This document shows, in pieces, positions 6,552-13,604 of a stretch of DNA of 13,941 bases. Position 1 is the stretch's first letter; every line of letters begins with the position of its first letter. The position numbers were made by a program, and so were the translations under genes. This DNA is from Candidatus Methanosuratincola sp. GTDB lineage: Archaea; Thermoproteota; Methanomethylicia; Methanomethylicales; Methanomethylicaceae. The stretch is taken from assembly GCA_029907755.1 (NCBI GenBank), contig JARYLH010000027.1, positions 1 through 13,941 on the forward strand, given 5' to 3'. The notes beneath the pieces were generated by a model. The model was not told the DNA's origin and did not search any database. It saw nothing but the letters and a program-made list of their open reading frames with translations.

Positions 6552-9062
6552 TCAGCCCCTAAACAGCTTCGACTCGATCAGCTTCCTCGCCTCCACGACC
6601 AAGAACGCAAATGCCGAGAAGCCCGCCACGTAAGCCCAGTGCTCCAGCCCGAGCGGGATCGCGCCGAATATGCCCGGCACCACGTAGACGGCGAAGAGCT
6701 GCAGCAGGAGCCCGAGCCCGACACCTACATAGGCGTAGGGATTGATCCGGAAGCTCCTACCAGCGTTCTTGAGGAAGGGCTCCCTCTCCTTCTGGGCCTG
6801 TATGCCGTTGAACCACTGCGCGGCTGCCACGGTCGTGAATGTTATCGCCACCGCCATCTCGTACCCGTACTGAGAGATCAAGTACCTGAAGAGCAGGAGG
6901 GCCGCGATGCCCGTCGTGATCCCGAAGAACCCGATCCTGAAGACCTGGACCCTGTCGAAGAACTGATCCTTCGGCTTCCTCGGCAGGCGCGCCATCACGT
7001 CCCCCTCCTCCTTTGCGAACGGGAAGAACTTGTCCTGGACTCCGTCCGTGACTATGTTGATCCAGAGTATCTGTATCGGGAGGAGTGGGATGGGGTAGCC
7101 CGCGAAGACCGAGATCGCCAAGAGGACGATCTGCATCATGTTTGTAGAGAGCAGGTAGTAGATCACCTTCCTGATGTTGTCCGCTATCACCCTCCCGATC
7201 TTTATCGCGTCGACTATGACCCTCAGGTTGCTGTCGAGTATCACCATCTTGGAGACGCTCTTTGCTGCCTCGCTCCCGGAACCCATCGCGATCCCGAGGT
7301 CCGCGACCTTGAGCGCTGGCACGTCGTTGACCCCGTCCCCGGTCACGGCGACTATCTCGCCCCTCTCCTGCAGCGTCTTGACTATCCTGTACTTCGTCTC
7401 CGGGAGGGCCCTCGCCACCACTGTGGTCCCCTTGAGCGCCTCGTACAGCGCCCCGCCTTCCATGCTGTCGACCTCTACCCCCGTGAGGATGCCGTCCCCC
7501 TCGCCCCATATCCCGACCGCCCCCGCGATCGCCTTCGCGGTGAGCGGGTGGTCGCCCGTGATCATCATCACCCTGATCCCTGCCCTCTTCGCGGTCGCCA
7601 CCGCCTCCTTCACCCCATCCTTCGGGGGATCGAGGAACCCGATCAGCGCGACGACCCTGACCCTCCACTCCTCTTGGGCGTTCGAGTTCCACTCTCCCGC
7701 GGCTATCGCGATTATCCTCAGCCCCCTGGAAGCCATCCCCTCCTCATCCCTAGCGAGCCTCTCCGCATCCTCAGCGTTGACCGCGATCTTCCTGATCTCC
7801 TCGAACGCCCCCTTCACGAAGAGGATCCTCGACCCGCGGACCTCGTTGGCGGTCGCCATCATCCTCCTCTTGGTGTCGAACGGAAATGACCAGACCCGCC
7901 TGTGCTCCTCGCGGAGCGCGCAGTACCTTTCGCCTACCCACCTGCTAAGCGCGAGGTCTATCGGATCCCCCTTCTCACCGTCGGAGTCGTTGCATAGCGC
8001 AGCCCCGAGCCTGGCGAGCTCCTCGTCGAGGATCACCGCCTCCTTGACCTCGAGCTTCCCCTCGGTGATCGTGCCTGTCTTGTCCGACGCTATCACCGTG
8101 GCGCTCCCGAGCGTCTCGACCGAGGGGAGGTACCTCGTGAGCGTCTTCCTCCTGCTGAGGTTCACCGCCCCGACGACCATAACGATCGTTATCACCAGCG
8201 GCAGCCCCTCCGGAACCGCAGAGACCATCTGGGCGACTAGCAGGTAAGCGAGGTTCCCGAGCTCGCGCCCCTGGGAATATCCGGCTATGCCCACCGCGGC
8301 GAATATCGCGATGAGCAGTAAGACGTACCTCTTGAAGAACTCCCTCACCGCGCAGGTCAGCGGGCTGTCCGGAGAGCTCTCCTTCGCCCTCTCGGCGATC
8401 GACGCGAGGTAAGTCCTCCTCCCGGTCCTGCAAACGTACCCGGCCCCGTTGCCCCTGACCACAGTCGTCCCGGAGAAGAGCATGTTCGCCATGTCGTACG
8501 GCGGGGCGTCTGGGCTAAGGACCGCCGACTCGTCCTTTGACGCTGGAACCGACTCGCCTGTTATCGTCGCCTCGTCCACCATCAGCCCCTCCGTCTCGAA
8601 GAGCCTGATGTCCGCGCTGACGACGTCCCCCTCCCTGACGACCACAACATCCCCGGGGACTAGCTCCGAGGACGGCACGACAGCCTCCTCCCCTCCTCTC
8701 ACTACGGTCGACTTGCTCTCCGCCATCTTCTTCAGCGCGCGGATTGAGGACTCTGCCTTCATCTCCTGCCAGAAGCCGAGCGCTCCGTTGAGCAACACGA
8801 TCGATACTATGACAAAGAAGTCCTCGGTCTTGTCAAGCACGAGGGCGATCAACGCCGCGATTATGAGCACGTATATGAGTATGCTCTTGAACTGCCTGGC
8901 GAATACCTTGATCCTGGACGGCTTCTCCTCCTCGAGTAGGTTCCTGCCGTAGATCTGGAGCCTCATTGCCGCCTCCTCGTTCGTAAGGCCCGATCGCGAG
9001 GTTCCCAGGCGCCTCTCGATCTCCTCGGTCGCCGCTGCGTGGGGTTGCTCGAGAATTTCCAT
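6552..9062 (-). CDS. P2-type cation-transporting ATPase (Ca2+-ATPase-like)
   Basis: An 836-residue ion pump of the cell membrane with full P2 layout: N-terminal cation-ATPase domain, M1-M2 (about 60-98), actuator with TGES (168-171), M3-M4 with VPEGLP (283-288; E285 is the M4 cation ligand), phosphorylation DKTGT (D327), nucleotide domain with KGA (418-420), hinge MITGDHP (500-506) and TGDGVND (574-580), then M5-M10. M6 reads NIVTDG (669-674), keeping the Asn and Asp ligands of SERCA site II, but continues VQDKFFPFAKEEGD instead of the usual proline/alanine-rich run. In M5, SERCA's Glu (SSNVGE) aligns with Q644 (STNMMQ), so site I looks altered, as in PMR1/SPCA pumps. Ca2+ or Mn2+ export is likely, but ion identity is inference. 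It is divergent from the CDF gene. Confidence 0.93.
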   Translation of the reverse strand: MEILEQPHAAATEEIERRLGTSRSGLTNEEAAMRLQIYGRNLLEEEKPSRIKVFARQFKSILIYVLIIAALIALVLDKTEDFFVIVSIVLLNGALGFWQEMKAESSIRALKKMAESKSTVVRGGEEAVVPSSELVPGDVVVVREGDVVSADIRLFETEGLMVDEATITGESVPASKDESAVLSPDAPPYDMANMLFSGTTVVRGNGAGYVCRTGRRTYLASIAERAKESSPDSPLTCAVREFFKRYVLLLIAIFAAVGIAGYSQGRELGNLAYLLVAQMVSAVPEGLPLVITIVMVVGAVNLSRRKTLTRYLPSVETLGSATVIASDKTGTITEGKLEVKEAVILDEELARLGAALCNDSDGEKGDPIDLALSRWVGERYCALREEHRRVWSFPFDTKRRMMATANEVRGSRILFVKGAFEEIRKIAVNAEDAERLARDEEGMASRGLRIIAIAAGEWNSNAQEEWRVRVVALIGFLDPPKDGVKEAVATAKRAGIRVMMITGDHPLTAKAIAGAVGIWGEGDGILTGVEVDSMEGGALYEALKGTTVVARALPETKYRIVKTLQERGEIVAVTGDGVNDVPALKVADLGIAMGSGSEAAKSVSKMVILDSNLRVIVDAIKIGRVIADNIRKVIYYLLSTNMMQIVLLAISVFAGYPIPLLPIQILWINIVTDGVQDKFFPFAKEEGDVMARLPRKPKDQFFDRVQVFRIGFFGITTGIAALLLFRYLISQYGYEMAVAITFTTVAAAQWFNGIQAQKEREPFLKNAGRSFRINPYAYVGVGLGLLLQLFAVYVVPGIFGAIPLGLEHWAYVAGFSAFAFLVVEARKLIESKLFRG

Positions 9063-9110
9063 ACGGATTATTCAAGATTGGGCAGAAATATCCTTTTCTA
9101 AGTCGAGCAA

Positions 9111-9118
9111 AATATTAA
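9111..9118. promoter_or_regulatory. Palindromic TATA-like element between divergent genes
   Basis: AATATTAA (TTAATATT on the other strand) lies between the P2 ATPase and the CDF gene. Rightward it is preceded by purine-rich GAGCAAA, a fair BRE; leftward it would start a transcript near 9088, leaving a leader of about 26 bases for the ATPase. A second leftward candidate is GGATATTT around 9087-9095. Inferred from sequence only. Confidence 0.35.
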
Positions 9119-9214
9119 CCGACTGCGCGCAATTAAACAAAAGGAAGCGGGAAACGGAAAGGGAAGCAGAAGAATGAGGAAAAGAGAAAGACGAGGGGGG
9201 AATCTTGCTTAACC

Positions 9215-10111
9215 ATACCTGAAAGGCAGTACAGGCACCTGGAAAAGGAGCAGATCCTGCTTCGGGTATCCGTCCTCCTCCTCCTCGGGATAGGGGTAGG
9301 GGAGGCAATTGCAGGCCTCTACTTCGGGAGCATCGCGCTGGTCGCCGACGGGATCCACTCCCTTGCGGACAGCGTCGTGTCGATGCTCGTGCTCACAGGC
9401 ATCCTCCTCTCCAGGCGGAGCCCGGACAGGGCATTCAGCCACGGCTACGCGAGGGCTGAGAACCTCTTCGGGCTGCTCGCAGCCATTGTGATGATCGCGC
9501 TGGGCGGGCTGATGCTCTACGAGTCTTACCTCGCCGTCCTCGACCCGGTCCCGATCAAAGATGCCTTTCTCGCCATCGCGGTGGCGGTCCTGGCGGGGTC
9601 GTCCTCCCTCGTGCTGGCGCTGATGAAGATCAGGCTCTCGAAGAAGTCGGGGTCGCTCGCGCTCAAGATAGAGGCCTACAACTCGGTAAAAGACGGCCTC
9701 TCCTCCTTCGTGGTAGTCGCCGGGATCGGGCTCGCCTCGCTGGGGCTGCTCTACTTCGACGCACTCGCCGGAATCGCCATCTCCGTCATGATAATCGCGG
9801 TTGGCTACGTCTTGGTTAAGGAGTCCTCGGTCGTCCTGATGGATGGGTGCCTCTGCCCCGGCCTGGTCGATCGCCTCTCCTCCATCGCCCTCAGCGTCGA
9901 GGGGGTGCTAGGAATAAGCGATGTTCGGCTGAGGAAGGTCGGGCGGTTGATCGCCGGGCAGGCAACCGTGCGTCTCGACGAATCGATGACCGTCGCGGAG
10001 GCGCACCGCGTCACGGAGGACGTGAAGAAAAGAATCATAAATGAGTTCGGGGATATATCTGATATCGTGCTCGAGATCGAGCCGTCAAAGGGGACTCCTT
10101 CCCGGGCGTGA
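9215..10111 (+). CDS. Cation diffusion facilitator family transporter, start codon missing
   Basis: A CDF/ZnT-type metal/proton antiporter. Family-like sequence begins around 9218 (PERQYRHLEKEQILLRVSV) and runs through TM1, TM2 with ADGIHSLADS (9344-9373), the HGYARAE loop, four more membrane segments and a cytoplasmic C-terminal domain of about 80 residues (VEGVLGISDVRLR onward). TM5 has EAYNSVKDGLSS, so the usual HxxxD appears as NxxxD, while TM2 keeps HxxxD. No ATG, GTG or TTG exists in this frame between the upstream stop (9134) and GTG 9377, which lies inside TM2. Real options are ATA at 9215, or ATG 9174 or TTG 9205 in other frames with a one-base shift (a G6 run lies at 9195-9200). The 9377 start would delete TM1 and the first metal site. 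It overlaps the next gene by 4 bases. Function is clear; start is not. Confidence 0.85.
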   Translation: MPERQYRHLEKEQILLRVSVLLLLGIGVGEAIAGLYFGSIALVADGIHSLADSVVSMLVLTGILLSRRSPDRAFSHGYARAENLFGLLAAIVMIALGGLMLYESYLAVLDPVPIKDAFLAIAVAVLAGSSSLVLALMKIRLSKKSGSLALKIEAYNSVKDGLSSFVVVAGIGLASLGLLYFDALAGIAISVMIIAVGYVLVKESSVVLMDGCLCPGLVDRLSSIALSVEGVLGISDVRLRKVGRLIAGQATVRLDESMTVAEAHRVTEDVKKRIINEFGDISDIVLEIEPSKGTPSRA

Positions 10112-11142
10112 TTTCACAACAATGGGGTTGGGGATATTTGGGAGTAAGCCGGGTCTACCTTGTCGACGCCTCAGGAAGCATGGGGGGCACCTCTGGTCTT
10201 GCCGAACTCGAGGTCCCGAAGATAGAGCTCGTGAAAGGGGAGCTGAAGCAGCTCCTGGGCGACGGACTCCACTTTGAGATGGACGACCGGGTCGCCCTCG
10301 TAGCTTTCAAGAACAGGAAGGGGAAGCCGCTCGTCAAGACCATCCTCCCCTTCCAGTACGCGCGGGCCCTCGACGAGAACTACGCGCACCTTATCGGGGA
10401 CATATCGACGATCAACGCGGAGGGCGGAACCCCGATAAGCGCAGGGCTCAAGGAGGCGCTTTCCCTCACCGCCTCCGAGCATGGGGAGCGGGAGATACTC
10501 CTCATCACGGATGCCGACTACAGCCTGGGGGAGGACCCGCGCCTCCACATCTACGATGCGCTGATGCAGCACGCCACCATCAACGTGATCTACCTCGGGA
10601 CCAGCGAGAAGCTGGAGATGCTTGAGGAGATCGCGAGGAAGACTGGCGGGTCCCTCAGACTGGCTACGCGCCCCGTGGACCTGCACAAGCACCTCTTCTA
10701 CCCCCCTGACCCCCCGCCACTCGATCCGGCCACCGAAGAGCTGGTCGCGCTCGCATCCTCGAAGATGAATGAGTACGACTCGGTTACGGTCGCCTCAGCA
10801 AAGGGAGAGGGCACCGCGGTCGGAGGTCCGCAGGCGGTCCCGGGTCTGGAAAAGGAACTCGGGGAGGTGAAGGCTCGCCTCCTCAAGAGGTACGAGGATC
10901 TGGGGAGGGAGCTCGCGGCTTTGACCTTGAACAGGCAGGAGCCACTGATCGCCCTGACCGGAATCAGGCAGATGCTGGAGCGGAAACGCATAAGCAAGAA
11001 AGAGTACCTCAAGAGGGCATCTGAGATCGAGGAGTTCCTGGGCGGTCTCGTGAGTAATGAAAAATCGAAAAAGCACGCCCTGCGCGTTCTGGATTCGCTC
11101 ATTGCAGAACTTGACTCCCGCCTCTTCAGAGCGGGGAAATAG
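10108..11142 (+). CDS. von Willebrand factor type A (VWA) domain protein
   Basis: A 344-residue protein without signal peptide or membrane helix, so probably cytoplasmic. Residues 14-190 form a VWA domain with a complete metal-ion-dependent adhesion site: DASGSM (D20, S22, S24), threonine in GGTPIS (T108) and aspartate in LLITDAD (D135). A proline-rich linker (YPPDPPPLDP, 198-207) leads to a charged, probably coiled-coil C-terminal half (about 245-340), with RKRISKKEYLKRASEIEEFL resembling a short helical hairpin. Such proteins usually bind partner proteins in metal-dependent fashion, often with AAA+ ATPases, but none is present here. GTG 10108 overlaps the CDF stop (GTGA), so expression is coupled; TTG 10138 is an alternative start. 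Its role is unknown; a regulatory link to cation transport is inference. Confidence 0.9.
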   Translation: MISQQWGWGYLGVSRVYLVDASGSMGGTSGLAELEVPKIELVKGELKQLLGDGLHFEMDDRVALVAFKNRKGKPLVKTILPFQYARALDENYAHLIGDISTINAEGGTPISAGLKEALSLTASEHGEREILLITDADYSLGEDPRLHIYDALMQHATINVIYLGTSEKLEMLEEIARKTGGSLRLATRPVDLHKHLFYPPDPPPLDPATEELVALASSKMNEYDSVTVASAKGEGTAVGGPQAVPGLEKELGEVKARLLKRYEDLGRELAALTLNRQEPLIALTGIRQMLERKRISKKEYLKRASEIEEFLGGLVSNEKSKKHALRVLDSLIAELDSRLFRAGK

Positions 11143-11164
11143 CATTTTAGTTTCTGAAAACAAT

Positions 11165-11177
11165 CTTTTTACTTTTT
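11165..11177 (+). terminator. T-run terminator after the CDF-VWA operon
   Basis: CTTTTTACTTTTTAAA lies about 20 bases after the VWA stop codon, a typical archaeal U-rich terminator. Confidence 0.6.
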
Positions 11178-11380
11178 AAAACTAATTCCGAAGCCTTCGA
11201 TCGCGTTCCATCGGCGCCGCTCCTACGGCACCTCCGGAGAGGGGACGGGGATGCTTTGGCAGGTGGGGCCGTGCACACTGCGCTCCTCCCCCCCAGCTTC
11301 TGATCCGAGGCGGGGGTAGAGGCGACTGAGAAGGGAAAGGACAGTATGTGGTGGGGGGTAAGAAAGAAAAGTAATAAGGA

Positions 11381-11397
11381 AATAAAAAAGAAAAAAA
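11381..11397 (-). terminator. T-run terminator after the symporter gene
   Basis: On the minus strand TTTTTTTCTTTTTTATT lies about 30 bases beyond the symporter stop codon, with more pyrimidine-rich sequence behind it to about 11360. This fits U-tract termination. The rest of the convergent gap (11178-11360) is GC-rich and shows no gene I can support. Confidence 0.6.
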
Positions 11398-11426
11398 GAC
11401 GAACGGGTAGACGCGCTGCCCCTGGT

Positions 11427-12989
11427 TCAGACCTTCTTCGGGAACAGCCTCGCCAGCTTCTCCTCCGGCACCGGCTTCGTCGCTAGGCTCACCACGATGT
11501 AGACCGCCGCGCACCCGAGCATCAGGGTCAGCGCCCACACGCCCCAGTGCCCGAAAGGCGGGACGAACTTGCCGTAGACGTTCGGGTGGAGCAGCGCGAC
11601 CGCCATCCCGTACGCTATCGTGGCGACTGCCCCCCACTTCGTCGCCCTCCTCCAGTACATCGAGACCGCCACGACGAAGAAGAATATCCCTGCCTGCGCC
11701 ACGGCAGATCCTGACATGAACTCTGATAGCACCGGCGGGGGCGAGGTGTACGTCCACCATAGCGGTATCAGCACGAACGGGATCACCAGCAGCCTCGATA
11801 GGATGAGCTGGACCCTCGGGCTCACCTTCGGCGACCCGTTCTGGATAAGGTCCCGGCTCACGTTCGTTGCCATGATCATGACCATCCCGGCGAGCGTCGA
11901 GACCGCTGCCGCGAAGACAGCCATCGAGAAGACTGCAGCTCCGGCCGACCCGCCGATGGCCATGCTGACGAGCGACGCCGCGGCGTCACCGTATATCGGC
12001 CCCGAGCTCATCAGGTCCGCTCCCCAAACGGCCCTCGCGGCGTAGCCCATCGCCCCGACCATCAGCGGGGTGACGCAGTTGAGCGCGACGATCAGCATTA
12101 TGACGCCGTACTCCTTCTTGGTCACCTTCCTCGTCCCGAGGAACCTCGCGATGTTCTGCGGGAACCCAGTAGCCATGAGCAGGAACATGACCATCGCCGC
12201 AGTAACGCCCAGCCAGTCGTACCCCGCATAGGACGGGGCGATCGACGCTGTGTAGCCGCCTATCGAGACCGAGGTCTCCGCTCCGCCTGGCTTGACGAAG
12301 TTCGCGGCGGATATCGCCTCAGCGACCTTCGCCGGTCCCCCCGCCCAGAATATCGAGGCTATCCCGAAAGCCCAGCCGATCACCATGAATATGCCCCCTT
12401 GGAGCGCTAGTGAGAACTGGGTGCCCGCGTACCCGCCGATCATTATGTAAGCCGCGCAGAGGATCGCCGTGATCAGCAGGCTCGCGAGCCAGTCCGTGCC
12501 CGTCGTTAGCTTCCAGACGGATGCCATCGCCTTGTACTGCCCCACGCTGTACACGATCAGCAGGACGACCATCGCCAGCCCGGCTAGCCCCTGGACAAGC
12601 CTGCTGTCGAACCTGAGCTTCGCCACCTCGGGCACCGTCCTCGCGCCCAGCGCCGCGTACCTGCGCATCCTGTACCCGAGGACGACGCATAGCGAAAGCC
12701 CCATCAGGTTCATGGCGCCGATGAGCCAGGCCCCTGACCAGCCGTACGTGTAGCCGAGACCCGCGTTCCCGAAGATCGCCCAGCCGCTGAGCCAGGTCGC
12801 CGTGAGCGCAAGGCCCGTTACCAGCGGCCCGACGTCCCCGTGGCCAACTGCCCACTCGTCGAAGCTCTTGCACCTCCTGTAGTAGTAGATCCCGATCACG
12901 GCGCTAACTACAAGCATCGCCCCGACAGCCGCAAAGACCGCGAGTGCCGACTCCGGGGTGGGGGCAGGTATTGGGATTGATTCGGACAT
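11427..12989 (-). CDS. Sodium:solute symporter family (SSS) transporter
   Basis: A 520-residue inner-membrane protein with about 13 hydrophobic segments, a standard size for SSS (TC 2.A.21) carriers that use a sodium gradient to import sugars, amino acids, vitamins or organic acids. TM1/2 carries ATWLSGWAIFGNAGLGYTYG (64-83), a version of the family's conserved early motif. The TM8 region has FAAAVSTLAGMVMIMATNVS (359-378), where S364/T365 match the Na2-site residues. A long frame continues upstream to 13196, but ATG 12989 is preferred: AGGGGGA (12999-13005) lies nine bases upstream and the protein then starts with a short polar tail before TM1. The preceding small membrane-protein gene ends 5 bases before this start, so the two are co-transcribed. 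The substrate cannot be assigned. Confidence 0.93.
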   Translation of the reverse strand: MSESIPIPAPTPESALAVFAAVGAMLVVSAVIGIYYYRRCKSFDEWAVGHGDVGPLVTGLALTATWLSGWAIFGNAGLGYTYGWSGAWLIGAMNLMGLSLCVVLGYRMRRYAALGARTVPEVAKLRFDSRLVQGLAGLAMVVLLIVYSVGQYKAMASVWKLTTGTDWLASLLITAILCAAYIMIGGYAGTQFSLALQGGIFMVIGWAFGIASIFWAGGPAKVAEAISAANFVKPGGAETSVSIGGYTASIAPSYAGYDWLGVTAAMVMFLLMATGFPQNIARFLGTRKVTKKEYGVIMLIVALNCVTPLMVGAMGYAARAVWGADLMSSGPIYGDAAASLVSMAIGGSAGAAVFSMAVFAAAVSTLAGMVMIMATNVSRDLIQNGSPKVSPRVQLILSRLLVIPFVLIPLWWTYTSPPPVLSEFMSGSAVAQAGIFFFVVAVSMYWRRATKWGAVATIAYGMAVALLHPNVYGKFVPPFGHWGVWALTLMLGCAAVYIVVSLATKPVPEEKLARLFPKKV

Positions 12990-12994
12990 AGCGA

Positions 12995-13204
12995 TCAGTC
13001 CCCCTCCCAGAACTCTGTCGTCCTGAGCCAGAGCAGCACCGCCGCCCAGGCCCCGCTCAAAAGGACCGCCCCCCAGTAGGCATACCAGCTTCCGATGGTG
13101 GCTGCTAGCAGGGGGACTGCGGCGAAGCACAGCGCCAGCACTACGACCCCGGCCAAAATTCTTGCATTGAGCCTCAAGCCGCTCCCTCCCTTGCACTTGC
13201 GCAT
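12995..13204 (-). CDS. Small two-helix membrane protein paired with the symporter
   Basis: 69 residues from ATG 13204, with two hydrophobic helices (about 13-36 and 40-60) joined by a short loop with Trp/Tyr (GSWYAYWG) and a charged C-terminus (RTTEFWEGD). Small proteins of this form often precede SSS transporters (DUF485/YjcH, DUF3311 and DUF4212 groups); this one resembles them in size and position, but I cannot assign it to one. TTG near 13177 is a good alternative start: AAGGGAGGGAG lies just upstream, and it would remove an odd Cys/Lys/Gly N-terminus to begin MRLNARIL. The gene ends 5 bases before the symporter start and contains that gene's ribosome site. Confidence 0.75.
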   Translation of the reverse strand: MRKCKGGSGLRLNARILAGVVVLALCFAAVPLLAATIGSWYAYWGAVLLSGAWAAVLLWLRTTEFWEGD

Positions 13205-13604
13205 AGTCCCTTCATCATATTCGCAGATCCGCCGCTAGGACCAATGGAAAAACACTGAACGGAAAAACAGCGCCCAGCAGCGGAGGACAGACTACCCTCA
13301 ATCGCGCCCGAAAAGGCGCTCACCTTTGTAAAGACACTCACCCATGCTTAGTCCTCCAATGTTAAAGACTATTCAGGAATCTGTTTTAAGCATGTTGGGC
13401 AAGATCTATTGACCAGCCACGGAAGAAAGTTCGATCAGTGCCCCGGTAACGAACCATCCACCGCACGCAGCAGATTCAACGATGCTCCATAGCGCAAATG
13501 CTATTACGGTACGCGCCCCCACCGGTAATTGGAACGCTTGTTCCATCCCATTCCACAGCGTCCCTAAAATCCCCGGACCGAGACGTGATAAGCGGTGAAC
13601 TGAA
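13205..13604. other. Intergenic region between divergent genes, no gene supported
   Basis: About 400 bases between the symporter pair (minus) and the secreted protein (plus). It contains a 46-residue hydrophobic minus-strand frame (13406-13546, MEQAFQLPVGARTVIAFALW start) with no clear ribosome site, which I do not call. CCTAAAATC at 13563-13571 could be a TATA box for the gene at 13605. No repeat, tRNA or hairpin terminator was found. Confidence 0.4.
13593..13597 (+). promoter_or_regulatory. Ribosome binding site of the secreted-protein gene
   Basis: GGTGA seven bases before ATG 13605 matches the archaeal anti-Shine-Dalgarno core and fixes the start of the partial gene. Confidence 0.6.

Noticed and set aside
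6639..7889. 416-residue plus-strand ORF opposite the P-type ATPase
   Set aside because: Arg/Asp/Pro/His-rich sequence with no domain; it is a shadow of the GC-rich ATPase gene, whose motifs are unmistakable.
7174..8247. 357-residue Ser/Thr/Ala-rich plus-strand ORF
   Set aside because: Also antisense to the ATPase; the composition is what the complement of that gene gives and no family is visible.
9072..9308. 78-residue minus-strand ORF across the ATPase-CDF gap
   Set aside because: Low-complexity Ser/Pro/Phe sequence from the polypurine tract read backwards; it starts inside the CDF gene.
11178..11360. GC-rich intergenic stretch as a structured RNA (for example a C/D box sRNA)
   Set aside because: TGAT and CTGA occur but do not form proper C/D boxes with spacing, and I could not fold a convincing structure.
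12990..13196. N-terminal extension of the symporter frame to 13196
   Set aside because: It overlaps the small membrane-protein gene and gives an Arg/Gly-rich non-family N-terminus; ATG 12989 has its own ribosome site.
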